A stretch of DNA of 64,000 nucleotides from Spirodela intermedia (taxonomy: Eukaryota; Streptophyta; Magnoliopsida; Alismatales; Araceae): NCBI GenBank assembly GCA_902729315.2, contig LR746268.1, positions 1,729,501-1,793,500 of the forward strand. Direction: 5' to 3'. Below are positions 13,731 to 26,029 of the stretch, in pieces; position 1 is the stretch's first letter, and the number at the start of each line of letters is the position of its first letter. Under the pieces are notes generated by a model that saw nothing but the letters and a program-made list of their open reading frames with translations, did no database searches and was not told the DNA's origin. Both the position numbers and the translations under genes were made by a program.

Positions 13731-14475
13731 TGGCTCAATAGTATTTTTTAGGGAAATAATATAAATTGATTTAAATTAGATGTTTATGTTACTAGAAACC
13801 AATAATTCCATCATCAATTCAATATTTTTTGATAGATTTAATTATTATTAAAAATCACGTTCATATACTAAATGGTCCTATTGGTCAATAGAATTTTCTA
13901 GGGAAATGATATAAATTTAATTTAAATTACATATTTATGTTACTAGACATCAATAATTAGATCATCAATTAAAAATTATTTAATATATTTAATTATTATT
14001 CAAAATCAACTTACTAGACTAAATGATCCTACTGGTCACTAGAAATTTTTAGGGAGACAGTAGAAATTTAATTTAAGTTACATATTTATGTTACTAGACA
14101 TCATTAATTAGATCATCAATTAAAAAAATAATAAAAAATATTATTAAAAATCAGCTTTACAAGTTGAAGGGTCCTATTGGTCAATAGTATATTTTTGGGA
14201 AATAATATCAAGTGAATTTAAATTATAGATTTTTGTTACCATACACTAATTATTACATCGTCAATTCAAAAAAATAAAATAAAATAATATAATATTCCAT
14301 ATCAACTTTGTAGATTGAAGGGTCCTATTGGTCAATAGTATTTTTAGGAAAAGACTCAATTTAATTTAAATTATATATTTATGTTACCGGACAGCAATGA
14401 TTAGATCTTCAATTTTTTAAAATGTATTTAATTAATAATCGAGATCAACTTACAAACTGAAGAGCGCTGAAGTAT
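13731..14475. repeat. Tandem array, five diverged copies of a roughly 150-bp unit
   Basis: The marker word 'ttggtcaata' or a close variant recurs at about 13731, 13881, 14031, 14177 and 14328, giving periods of 150, 150, 146 and 151. Each unit then has a 'tttttaggga'-like word, a 'tttaatttaaattacata'-like word, 'tttatgttac' and an 'attagatcatcaatt'-like word. The most similar units are the second and third. The array ends about 120 bp before the TATA-like box of CYP40, so it makes up most of the proximal upstream region of that gene. Each unit carries ATTGGTC or a near variant, which contains a CCAAT-box core on the minus strand (ATTGG). Confidence 0.85.
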
Positions 14476-14594
14476 GCTAGAGATTATGATGGGTTGAATA
14501 ATAAACAATTATGAAGTAGGAATGGGAGAGTAAAAGTGGGAGAAGAAGAGAGGCGGGAGGTGAGCCGTGGGCCCAACCCCTGGTCGCCCACTTT

Positions 14595-14606
14595 CAAAAT
14601 AAATAG
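14595..14606 (+). promoter_or_regulatory. TATA-like box of the CYP40 gene
   Basis: The sequence caaaataaatag sits about 130-140 bp before the CYP40 ATG, at the point where AT-rich upstream DNA turns into the GC-rich leader and first exon. Its position suits a core promoter with a leader of about 100 nt. This is inferred from sequence and position only. Confidence 0.4.
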
Positions 14607-14734
14607 TGGGTAGCGGGAGCTCGGGAGGAGCGAGGCCAGTGGAGGGGCTGCGAGGAAGAGAGCGGAAGCCGCCGGCAAGTGGCGGTGCGGTCCTCGGGGT
14701 TTTTTCTCTGCTTAGGGTTTGTGTAGAGGGGGAG

Positions 14735-17700
14735 ATGGAGGCGGAGGAGGGGAAGACGGGGAATCCACGGTGCTTCCTGGACATCGCCATCGGCGGGGAG
14801 GTGGAAGGGAGGGTGGTTGTTGAGCTCCTCGCCAACGTGGTGCCCCGCACGGCCGAGAACTTCCGGGCTCTCTGCACCGGCGAGAAGGGCGTGGGGCCCA
14901 ACACCGGGGTCCCCCTCCACTTTAAGGTTTCCTTCTTTCCATGCTGCAGTCAGTGCGAGCACACGGCTCGGATGCGCTTCTTTTTCGTCGCGTTTTTCTG
15001 TCGATGTTTTGGCTTCTTCGTTATTTCTCTTTGGTTACTCTGATTCACTGCCGCTTGCTCTTCGCCTGGTTTTACGTGATTTTTTGAACTCTGACGTCCT
15101 CTTCTTTCCATGCCCATGAGTTATTGATGCTGCATCTATAATTTCTGCGGTTTGAAGGTTTGGCATTATGGTCTTGTTTGACAGCCATCGTCTTCTCTGA
15201 ACTACGCTCTTTCCATTTCGTGTCATTAGCAATGCAATCCTCGGGAGTTGTGATGAAGTTTCTTTCAGATGTTGGAATGGCTGGAGAATTCTTGAACGCG
15301 TCTGTGATCGCATTTTGAATGTCTCAGCGAACACTGTCTGTTCAGTTGTGGTGGATTAGGACCAGGAGTTCGCGGAGTTCTCTTTCTCGCTCCTTTTTTT
15401 TGGGTAATGTTTATAGTTGGTTCTTTTTTCCCCACCTTTGGGCTGGTGATATGGTTCTAGCGATACCACGGTTTATGTAGTTGCCTCGTAGCCCATAGGA
15501 AATTAAACATGTAGTTCCTAGGTCAAAAAACTGAGCCTTGGTTTTTTTCACATTTAACTAGGGTTAAATAACCAACACTCAGACACTTTTTCTTTGTAAT
15601 TTTCCTGTCATCACTCCTTTAGATGATTTTAAGTCATTAGATTGTTATTATTTATATATTTTCATTAAGGTGATGATTTATCATGATCAACCTTACTTGT
15701 GTGCTGGTTCATTTCGGCAAATGGATTTGTAGAAGCATGTAACCACTTCGCTTTCTTTTATGCAACATTTTTCTAGATTTATTTGCTAAGAGAAAATGTC
15801 TTATTGCAGGGTTCGCGTTTTCATCGTGTTATCAAAGGTTTTATGATACAAGGTGGTGATATTTCTGCTGGGGATGGAACTGGAGGGGAATCAATATATG
15901 GCTTGAAGTTTGAGGATGAGAATTTTGAGCTGAAGCATGAACGCAAAGGCATTTTATCCATGGCTAATTCGGGCCTTAACACTAATGGGTCTCAGTTCTT
16001 TATAACTACTACTAGAACGTCCCATCTCGATGGCAAGCATGTCGTATTTGGGAAGGTGATCAAAGGGATGGGTGTTGTGCGGTCAGTTGAGCACACTCCC
16101 ACCGCAGATGGTGATGCTCCAACAGTTGATGTCACTATTGTGGATTGTGGGGAAATTCCTGAAGGGGAAGATGATGGAATTATAAATTTTTTCAAAGATG
16201 GTGATATGTACCCTGATTGGCCAACTGATCTTGACGAGAAGCCTGTTGAAGTTTCATGGTGGATGAATGCTGTGGACTCGGCCAAAACATATGGCAATGA
16301 ATGCTACAAGGTTGAAATTTAAAGTGGCCAAATTATTATTATTAGTGATTAAATATAGTTCAACATGCTGTTGCTTTTGTTTTTGAAATTTCATCATAGT
16401 TTCATATAGTTTCCATCTGTGCCACAGACAACTGTAGATGGTTTTCTAAAAAATCAGCTGCTTTGTCCCTTGGAGTGTCTTTTATTTTGAATGACATTTT
16501 TTTTTCTAAATATTTTGCTCATTCTAGGGATTCGGGATCTGTACATACAGCGGGTACTTGAAAAATTTTATACATGCTGGACAACTCTTAATTAGCTTCT
16601 TAAATTGATGTGCAGAAGCAAGATTTTAAAATGGCTCTTAGAAAGTACCGGAAAGCCTTGCGCTACTTGGATGCTTGTTGGGAGAAAGAGGACATTGATG
16701 AAGGCAAGGCTCCTAATAGTGTGCATTTGGTTAATTTATATGGTATTCAGTAATAATTTAATTTCTATCAATTATTCTGACTATGCAGAAAAAAGTTCTA
16801 ATCTGCGGAAGACAAAGTCTCAAATACTCACAAATAGTTCTGTAAGCTTTCATCTTCATCCTTTACTGAGTACTTGGTATGAAAAATATACCTTGAACAA
16901 GTGCCAAGATTTAATCTATTTCTTAGCCTTCTTTGTTTAGAATCTTTAGTTGAGAATACCCTCATCTGTTTTGGTATGTATTTAAGCTGTGTTTCCATTT
17001 TCGATTTGAAGTGTTGTGGGCTCTAATATGCTTTGTTATTTTGTATTTATGCTGTAGACTAGGAATAATGACTACATTAATGCTGTTATGTGAAAGTCTA
17101 CGCAACATCAAAAGGAAAATGTTTAGCAATGCTCGTTTTCAAGGATTCCTCTTTCTATGTGGAACCTTATCTCTGAAGCATACTCATGCGTTAAAGCCAA
17201 AAAGGTTAAAAGCTGATCAACTATCAACTTGATGTGATGCAAACTTGTTCTGGTTTCTTGTCTACTTTGGCTCCGGAGTAGTTGGACAGTCTGAAAGGTC
17301 ACCCTGATGGGGAAAGTTTGCCGAGAGGGTCTATGATTTTCAGGCCTTGGAACTTCAGTTTAATTGTGTGAAACTTCAATTAAGAAAATCATCTTATATA
17401 TTGCTAGAATCTGGAATATTTGCTCGAAAATTAAATGAGATATTGGTGGAAAATATTACGTAAGGATGACAAATGCCAGGCTGCGCCTTAGTGTTGGTCT
17501 CCCATAAGTGTTTGAGTCCATAGCCTGTTGTCTCAGTTGCTACAATGTATTTAGATGAACGTCCCTTGGTTCGCATTTTAACTACATTGAAAAATTAGTT
17601 TCCAGTACGTTGGCTCCTTAGTTTCAGTTATTGCCAATTTATGGTTGGTGTTTGGCCACTTAATCACGTCCAGAATGATATTTTCGTATGAATCTTGTCA

Positions 17701-19197
17701 AAAGAGCAAGAGACGGAGAGTATTTTTGATTTCTATGGTTCCCTCCTTTTAATGAAAATGTAACTCTCAATGCAGACGGTTTTTTATTATTGCTTTACAT
17801 CGAACTCCCCAAGTTCCAGATTTAATAATTTAGGAATTATAAGGATAATTTTGTAACAAATTATTTTTTTGAGGGCCCGAAATGGTCATCAGAACCCTCT
17901 GTTATCCAGTAAAAAAAGAAAAGAGGTGTACAATGCCTGAGTTGTTTAGGTACCTACTATTATATTCCTGGATTCTATAACGCGCAGGCCATTTGTTTCA
18001 TTTGGCATGGTCTTTGAAGTGCACCTGCTGATCTCCACAAATATAGACCCTTTTCAGTGTGACTTGCGGCTTTCATTAGTTGCATCCAGTGAATTAGACA
18101 TTTCAATGCCCTGGGTTTGGAAAATAAGAGGGGCTCTTGACTGGTCACCTAATCCAATGGATTGACAGGCCTGCAAGCTGAAATTAGGCGACTTAAAGGG
18201 TGCTTTGTTGGATGCGGATTTTGCATTGCGTGAAAGAGAAGGAAATGCCAAGGCGTATTTCCGCCAAGGTCAGGTCAGTATTATCTGCATATTTCACTTC
18301 ATCATAGATTGACTTTTTTCTATATGGAAGGATGACATATGATCCTTGTGCTGTGCTGGGCATCTTTCTGGCGTTTCTTTTTTTCTTTTCTTTTTTTTTT
18401 CCAAAAGGGGAGAAGACCATGATTCATTAAAATGGGCACTTCGGAGATTGGTAAAACACCTGGTGTGGGAAAGCAAACGTGTATTCTCTCATGCAGCCAC
18501 ATTGCATTACCATCTTGAAACTTCATCCGGAGTATAATCTCATACTAAGTTTAACTCTCCTTCTACAAGCATCCCACGTTTAGCCATCAGTATATACAAA
18601 ATCCTTGCAGAAGTCAAAAACTACTCATCTTTTTTACTGCTGATGAATGGTGTATGCTGGTCAAAGTGTACTGCTGATGGTTTTCTTTTAGCAGACTTTG
18701 TTGTCATCAGATAGTAGTTGGCAGTGTTAGGCTATAAATATTAATAGGTGCCTCTTTATTTCTATGCTTAAGCTCTGTCGGCGTTGATCCCTTTTGGAGG
18801 AACCCCTGATATGTGCACCCTGTCCCCGTCCATCAGGCACACAATGCGCTAAATGACGTGGATTCTGCGTTTGAGAGCTTCAAGAAGGCACTGGAGCTGG
18901 AGCCCGACGATGGTCAGATGGCTTCAAGGCTTTCTCACTCTCTTTCTCTCTCTCTCTACCCCCCCCCCCCTTTTTGAATATGTTTCTATACACACATGCA
19001 TTAATTCCTACCATGGTAATATCTTTCAGGAGGCGTAAAGAAAGAGTATGCTGCAGCGAAGAAGAAGGTCAGTGAGCACAAATAGAAACCCCCAGGGGCC
19101 GTTCTAGAAGGGTACGTCTCTAACATGTTCTTGTGTGTGATAGATTGCTGATCGGCGCACTCTGGAGCGAAGGGCGTACTCTAGAATGTTCCAATAA
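14735..19197 (+). CDS. CYP40: Cyclophilin-40 (peptidyl-prolyl cis-trans isomerase with TPR domain)
   Basis: This is a complete gene for a 368-aa protein. Exons: 14735-14926, 15810-16310, 16616-16703, 16789-16841, 18169-18273, 18837-18912, 19030-19067 and 19144-19197 (TAA). Residues about 10-175 form the cyclophilin domain: [14 protein letters not shown] supplies Arg70, Phe75 and Gln78 of the active site, and SQFFITT and His141 (in DGKHVVFG) follow. The position of the cyclosporin-contacting Trp of CypA is His136 here, as in other Cyp40 proteins. Residues about 210-350 hold the TPR domain, which in this family binds the C-terminus of HSP90; exon joins such as [12 protein letters not shown] and ALRKTKSQ-type segments are recognisable. 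Arabidopsis CYP40 (SQUINT) promotes miRNA activity through AGO1 and controls vegetative phase change. The third intron (16704-16788) starts with GC rather than GT; the frame closes only with that donor. Exon 1 is far more GC-rich than the rest. Confidence 0.95.
18931..18975. repeat. Polypyrimidine tract with C12 run in CYP40 intron 6
   Basis: CT-rich sequence is followed by an uninterrupted run of about 12 C and then T5. It lies inside the 117-bp intron 18913-19029 and is likely to vary in length. It may strengthen the pyrimidine tract of the short intron. Confidence 0.7.
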
Positions 19198-20459
19198 CAT
19201 ACGGCGTTCTACCCCATGATACCCATACTGAAGGTGGGGATACTGCCATTCTTTCCTCATCTAGTTCGGCAAGAGTCAACGGGTTGTACCCTTTTCCAAG
19301 TCAAATCCGTTCACAATCGCTGGGTTTGCCTGACAGGTTTACATCGCTGGAATATATCAGTTCTATAATCGCACATCGTATACTCAGATGCTGAGTGAGG
19401 TATTCCAGTTCTCAATCAGAATTCTGCCATGGACCGAAGAGCTTGGGGGGTCATCTCTCTAATGGGATTGTGGCATTTCAGGGCAGCAGATCCTTGGTGC
19501 CAGGACAGACTTCTTCTCTCCAGCTAAGGCTCTGGAGCCTCCACTCCCCTTCTCTCTCGGTGTGGTTCGCTCTTGCTGAGTAGTCTTCATTTTGCCAGAC
19601 TATCCGCAATGAACCCAGAATTCTTTCTCAACTTTTTCTCAGAAAAGAGGGCTCCGAGGTTTTTCTGAAAATGGGCGGCAGGATTCTAGTCCCCTGACAG
19701 CCAACACGGCGGCGCTGTTGGTGCCAATGGCTGAGCAGGGCCATGAAAAGAGCTGCAGCTGGCCGTCGCCGGCGGCAGCCAACCGCCGGCCGCCATGTGC
19801 GCCGCCCGTGCTGACTGCTGCCAGTGGCCACTGTCATATGCTGGCTGTTGCTGGCGGTGCCAATCGTCACGGGTTGTTTGTGCCGCCAAGTGCGCCATTG
19901 TGTGGTCATGTCTTCCAAATCTCATGCAGACAGCAATTAGGCACTGGCAGCCAGCCTGCCAGCATACGTGCCCCACCTGCAGTTTGGCCACTGCTGACAC
20001 CGTGGCCGATGCCTATTGCAGTGGGCTGTGCTCGCAGGCATAGCTGCGCACAACCTCTCCTCTCCTGCTATCTCCCTCCCACACACAGCCCCCCGTATCA
20101 AGCCCCATATCATTGAGGTGGATCCAGGTGGCTGAGGTGGGCTGAGCATGGGCATATCAAGGGGCCACAGCCAGACCTCATCTCCCCCAGGCTTTACAAG
20201 GCTGAAAGCCAATACCTCCCTCCTGGCACTACCAACGATTATCATGGTGGCTACACGAAGGGCATGTTCTATGATGAGTGAAAGAAGGCGGTAACATTAA
20301 TAAAAAAAAATTAGATCCAATGCAGATAACATTTGATGGTAAGGAGAAGCATTGATTCCCTTCAAAATTACCAGGCCCGCTCCTTGTCATCATCAATAAT
20401 AGCTGCAAGGAGCTCAAGAAGAAGAAGATAAGAAAACAGGATGAGGTGAAGTATGTCTG
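19198..20459. other. Convergent 3' region of CYP40 and ARMC6 with a GC-rich island
   Basis: CYP40 (plus) and ARMC6 (minus) point at each other here, so both 3' UTRs must lie in this 1.26 kb. From about 19640 to 20120 the DNA is strikingly GC-rich, with repeated 'gccag', 'gctggc' and 'gccgcc' words. It is open in several frames on both strands (for example plus 19718-20116 and minus 19686-20000). The translations are rich in Ala, Pro, Cys and Trp without a domain I recognise. GC-rich DNA at the shared 3' end of two genes whose inner exons are AT-balanced is unusual. An inserted fragment is the simplest guess, unproven. Confidence 0.45.
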
Positions 20460-23400
20460 TCAGTTGTAATCATCGAGACACAGGTCTCTCAGCGCTGCAG
20501 AAGCAGCTTCCTTGCAGATCGCACTGCTGGACTTGGCCTTCCTGATGAGTCTCTCAACTCCATTGCCCAGCAGAATGGTTCTGCAGAATCACAAGACGAA
20601 TATAGGCTCATCAAGACTCCCTAGGATCAAACAGTTTCAAGTAATGGGTGAAAATGAGAATGACGGCCACAAGGACAAGAGAGATCAATTTAATGATGTC
20701 AGCTGTAATAGTATGGGAAATGGAGATTCTAATTTGAGTAATAATATCTTTAAAGATAGAACTGAAACTCAGCTTGGTCCTCAAAGCAGATGTCTCACCT
20801 CAAAGATAGAACTAGCCAGTTCAAACAATCAATTAATAGTAAATGTCTACATTGACTGCGGCAAGGTAAATTGAAAGTTGCTATTCATCATGGCACATTC
20901 TCTACGTAAAAATTTGCAGAGTCATGCTTGTTTGATCATCTTCTCTGCCCTTCTGTGTCAACCTTCTCCCTTCATGAATTAGCTACCGCGGCAGATAGTA
21001 GCAGTTCTGCTCTGAACATATCAAAGTCAAAACCAATTAACCACACTTTATTATCCCATTTATCTTATCACTGGGTTTTAATTTGTCCCTTCATATATGG
21101 TATTCCTATGCGAGCGCAACACTGAAAGATGCTTAGAAAGAAAGATGAATAAGACTGACGTCGAACAAACAACCAAGCTTGAAAAAATTGGGTAAGATAA
21201 TATTCTGCAGACCACGCCATGCTAATATGCTGCATGCATGATAAAATAAAATTTCAAGGGATTGAAGAACAACGTCTCCACTAGACCAAAGGGAGCGGAC
21301 AGTAACAGTAGGTCTTATGGAGACGTCTCCACAGATGCATTCACAGATGGAGGGGACATTATTGATCTACAAATAGGACGTTAATCATCGTTTCTTAGCA
21401 TCATATGTTCCCTTTAAGATCAATATAAACGGTGTAAGATTTTGTCAAATAGAGAAACACACCTGTTTTCTGGGTTCCTCACCACAAGATTACGGATCAT
21501 GAGACAACATTGTTTCTGCATCTGATATGCAGATGGAAACTTCCGCATTGCCTGAATTGCCAAATCTCCAGCACCTGCTTCAATTGCACGGGCTGCGTTC
21601 TCAGGAGTCCTCAGAGACAGCGCAGAGATAACAGTCATGATCTGGATAAAACAGTTATCGTAATGAATAAAATAGCAGGAAAATGAAAGTCTCAAATAGA
21701 TGAAAAATAGGCTCTCATAGATAATTTAATGCCATCGGGAGTGCTTTTTTGTATTTTCGGTACCTCCTGTAGAACAGCTGGATCATCAAAAAATTTTGAC
21801 GAAAGTTTGATTAGGTTATCAAGGCCACCATTCTGAACAATAGTATTCTTGTTCGAGTCACTGCCGGCCAACTTCAAACAGACAAACACTGCATCGTATT
21901 AGCATAGTTGACGAGATAATTGTTCAAACACGAAAAAGGAACGATAAATAGCAAGGCCTCTGACCTTGAACAATAGAGAACAGCAACTTCTAGCAATTGC
22001 CTTGTCATTTTGTTCACTACTCTCCACTATACATTTGAGAACTGCATCAATGCCACCTTTTTCTGAGATTGACCTGCATATTTCATCCTATAAAACGAAG
22101 ATGTGAAGTTGCGGAAAAAATATGCAGTCTAGTCAAACTAAAGAAGATAAAAGAAACAATGAAAATATAGCATGCACGCCATTAAAGGGAACTTTAATCA
22201 CAACGATTCATCTTCGAATCACGATCATTAAGTAAATGAATTTTAACAAAAAGAAAAAACCTTTACTAGAACACAAAGTATAGTAAGAAAGGATAATAAG
22301 ATAAATATGAAGGTATTCGATCATCCTAATGCCTGAAAAGTTATTGGTCCCTCATCACAATACATCTAATAACCTGGAAGTAAAACCAAACCAACAGACC
22401 GTTTTGATGTTAACTTTATGCATCACTCTAGTTTTTTTACGAAAAATGTAAACCATTAATTATTATTATTTTTTAACTTAAAAAATACGTCTTAATTGTT
22501 TTATATCAATTGTGCAAAACATTTGCCCGTTATCAGTTAGCAAGTCGTGCATACATGCCCATTGAGAAGCCATACTAATGACCTACCACATGCTCACCAT
22601 TTCACGCTAAAAACCAAATCAAATTAGCTGAGATTATAAGACACTATCAAGAAAGAAGCAAATGACCATTTTTCTAATCTGATATTTTCTACTGCCACAT
22701 AATATCCTTTGCGATGAGAAGTTGTATACTACATTAATGGACTGCCATTATAACAACCAGAGAAAGGAATACAAATCAAATATATCATATGCTTCCCTCC
22801 TGCTGACATAGGCAGGAAAAGTTATCCGAAGAAACATACAGTGAAAAAAGTAATAAATTAAAGTTCACCATGAAGTTACTGGATGAGCTAGTTCAATAGT
22901 AGGAAGAAAATATTGGGCTACTTTAAAAAGTAACAGCATCGATCAGAAGGAAACAAACTTACATTAACAGCAACAGCTTTCAGAGCAACACATATTGAAA
23001 TTACACCAGGAGAATGGAGCCCATCTTTAAGTGCTTCTACAAGAGCATCTGAAATGCCAATTTGAGCAAATTTTCGAGCATACCCATACACCTAAATATC
23101 CAAAGATATATGTTGTGTATGAATTCAGGACTCCACTTACAATTAAGAATAAAATTACTGCCCTATGATGGAAAAATCTACAATCCTTTTGGTACAGCAC
23201 AAAGTACATCCTCAGTCTAGTTAAAAAAATTCGGGAATGAAAGTGTAGATAAATCTCAGCGAAGGAAGAATACACAAGGAGATAACAAAGAACCAAAAGG
23301 TAAGTCTGTTACTCCACCGCTAAGACATCTAAATGAAAATGTCTCCATTTTCATAAGAATAGCGGAAATGTGGTATAAAGGCAATGTTTGCTCTTATGTA

Positions 23401-25845
23401 CAGGGGTCATGTCATAAGCGGATGCAGATAATTTGTCTAAAACGCTTGTTAATGCAAACTAATTATCATACATCAAATAAGCGAATATATATATATATAT
23501 ATATATCAAACTATCCTTTGAGAATAGAACAGAAAAGTGTTAACATCCCAGTAAAATGACAACTAAGTTTGAGATTTTCTTTTGTTCTTGTAGCATAAAT
23601 CATGGTGTGTAAGATCATTGTTAATAACGTTCCAAAAGTATTTAAGTAATACTTTACTATCAGTACTCTATGCATCACAAAGCAAGTCAGACAAACCTAA
23701 TTAGCAGCACAAATAAAACTTCTCCCCTTGAGAAATGTGCATCAGTATCATAATTTTTAATATTTCCATGCATGATAAATGCCAAACCAGCTTGTATTTA
23801 GGATGCAAGCTTGCATGGCCAAGGCACAAAGGGAAAAAAACTAGATGGAAGACCACTTTCCATAATGACATCGTGCTCCCAAAAAGAGCTCATTCACTGC
23901 TACATTCATTCCCATCAGAAGGGAACTTCATTCAAATATGCCATTACAAAAGAAAAACTCAAGATCAGCTGAACACTGAATCAGAAACAGAGCGTGGTGC
24001 AGGTGTTGCCAACATGTGAAATCATGTCTTATCATCATGAGTTATGGATGTCCATGAAATGGTGGACCCTATGCATGCTAGCTTTTTGCCTCAAATATCT
24101 GTAAACCAGATTGCTGCAACTGAAAGATTACTTCCCATCTTCTAGGACTTAAACGGTCAGAATGCTCAAGATTCATTCTAAAACATCTAATATTTGTTGG
24201 AACAGGCATATAAGATTCCCATTATTATAAACGAAATTAATAGACAGGAAACAAATTAGAAATCATATAAATCACAAATAGCAACAGTGGTAAGGGTACA
24301 CTTACCTGGGAAGCCAGCACACGGTGATCATCAGGTGTTAGCAGGATGCGTATGGCATCATACATACTTTCAGTGCAACATTTCGATTGTGCATTCAATT
24401 TTCTTACAAAAAGTTCACCGATTTTTAAGTCCATAAAAGCTTCTTTCACAATCTCATTGCCAGTTGCAGCTGCAGCAACAACGGAAAAACAACTATCCAA
24501 TAGGTTTACACTCTGACCGTATCTATTCAATATCTGCATGATAAGTTTGGGGCCATGATTGCACTGAAAAATCTCTGTGCTTCTGATATCTGCACAATTA
24601 TATACCAAAGTTAGAACCACTGGAGAGTAATTATAAAGATGCCTGTAGATTTATGCCCATGTGGGAAACAGGGATAGAAGTGTTTATAATCTTTAGAATT
24701 TAATAAACGAAACTAGGGTCGATAGAGTTGTGGATAACCCAAAACAAATATTTTACGACAACCTTGACGAATAAACAATAAATAAATTTAGAAGCAAATA
24801 TAACTAAATCAACTTAATTTCTTACAACAAAGAAAAAAATCAGAAAAATATTTTCCACGGTATAAATGTAATAATGCTTTTCAATTACAATTACCGTGAT
24901 GATGATGGATACAATGAATTGACCTCAAGTCTATGATGAACAATAAGATATTGTAACCAAATTTGAGGGTGACAAACGCAAAAAGATCAACCCGCTAAGA
25001 ATTGTGAGCTTTATATTTGGTTATGCAAGATAGCACAGACGAAACTTTGCATCATCACCCATAAGTATGGGTTAAGTTATTCCGCTGAAGGTTCCGGGGA
25101 TCAAATTGCATAAACAGTATGTCAAAGAGAAGAAAAAGGATGCTGACAAATACGATGCATATTCAGTGGAATCATTTCAGGAGGACATCCGTATCGAAGT
25201 CAAAATAATAAAATATATGCCGCGACCCAGCTAGGAGAGTGAGGTGCCAGGGGAATGGTGTCGAACACAGCTCAACAAATGGCCAAGGGGGAGAGGGAGG
25301 ACAGTAACTGACCGCAAATAACACAGCTCAATGCCTTTAAAGCCGACACAAGGGCATTCTCCTCCGCATTCTCGAGAGAAGAACATGCGGAGCAGAGCAG
25401 CTCCACTGCGCCATTTCTGACAGCAATAGACGCGTTCTCGTGCCCGCTTCCTCCCCCTCCAGATGAGCAAAGATCGCTTAACCTGTCGAGCAGTCGGACC
25501 ACCTCACCCATATTCGACTTCTGGGGGAGCCCGGAGGCGAGCATCTCCTTCAGGGCGTCCACGGCCTGGAGCACTGGGTCGTCCTTGGCACTGGCAACCC
25601 CGGGAACACACTTGACAATACCTGAGAAACAGAGCGATCAGAATCGAGTAAGACGAGCAGGAGACGACTGACCAGGACGGAGGAAGGGGTAGCAGACCGG
25701 AGAGGTCGACGCCCTGGAGAGAGAGCGCCTGAATCGCGTCGTCGAGGGCCTCCTCTGGGTCCATCCCGAGATCCTCCACGTTCTCTCTCACCATATCCTC
25801 GAAAGCTTGCTGCGAGATCGCGCGCCCGCCGCCGCCGGGGGCCAT
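20460..25845 (-). CDS. Armadillo repeat-containing protein 6 (ARMC6)-like protein
   Basis: This is a complete gene on the minus strand for a 466-aa protein; human ARMC6 is of similar size. Exons in transcript order: 25845-25698, 25621-25313, 24589-24306, 23091-22963, 22087-21965, 21871-21764, 21641-21463 and 20580-20460 (TGA at 20462-20460). All phases close. The start MAPGGGGRAISQQAFEDMV and the end of exon 1 (EEALDDAIQAL) match the conserved N-terminus of the family. Armadillo-type helical repeats fill residues about 150-430, for example GGIDAVLKCIVES, NGGLDNLIKLSSKF and AGAGDLAIQAMRKFP, which are typical 'gap-free' Arm helices. The last exon, found 0.9 kb from the previous one, encodes the conserved tail NGVERLIRKAK ... 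AALRDLCLDDYN. The family is widely conserved; its biochemical role is poorly known and presumably protein binding. Exons 1 and 2 are GC-rich, the others are not. Confidence 0.93.
23484..23506. repeat. (AT)n microsatellite in ARMC6 intron 3
   Basis: About eleven AT units lie in the 1.2-kb intron 23092-24305. Nothing else is recognisable in that intron. Confidence 0.8.
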
Positions 25846-25992
25846 TGCCGTCCTCTTGCCTCACCGGCGGCGAGGACGGTTTGGATCTCGGAGTGGGCGT
25901 CGGTGGTGGCGCTGCTTCTTCCCGTCAGAATTTTCAAACAATTACAGAGAGAGAGAGATATAGTTCCCCCCCAGGCCCATTATGGACGCAGC

Positions 25993-25999
25993 TATTTAA
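25993..25999 (-). promoter_or_regulatory. TATA-like box of the ARMC6 gene
   Basis: Read on the minus strand, TTAAATA lies about 150 bp upstream of the ATG at 25845, in otherwise GC-balanced DNA. A (GA)n-like run (25947-25959 on the plus strand) lies between it and the ATG, a common plant leader feature on the CT-rich strand. Positional inference only. Confidence 0.35.
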
Positions 26000-26029
26000 G
26001 GGGCTTCCTCCCCAGAAAGGCCCTTCTTT

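Noticed and set aside
14509-14962. Two minus-strand open frames
   Set aside because: They are antisense to the CYP40 leader and first exon; no domain, composition-driven.
15992-16297. Minus-strand open frame of 101 codons
   Set aside because: It is the shadow of CYP40 exon 2.
20512-20874. Plus-strand open frame of 120 codons that looks hydrophilic and protein-like
   Set aside because: It overlaps the ARMC6 last exon on the other strand and continues into its intron; no recognisable domain and no splice or promoter context.
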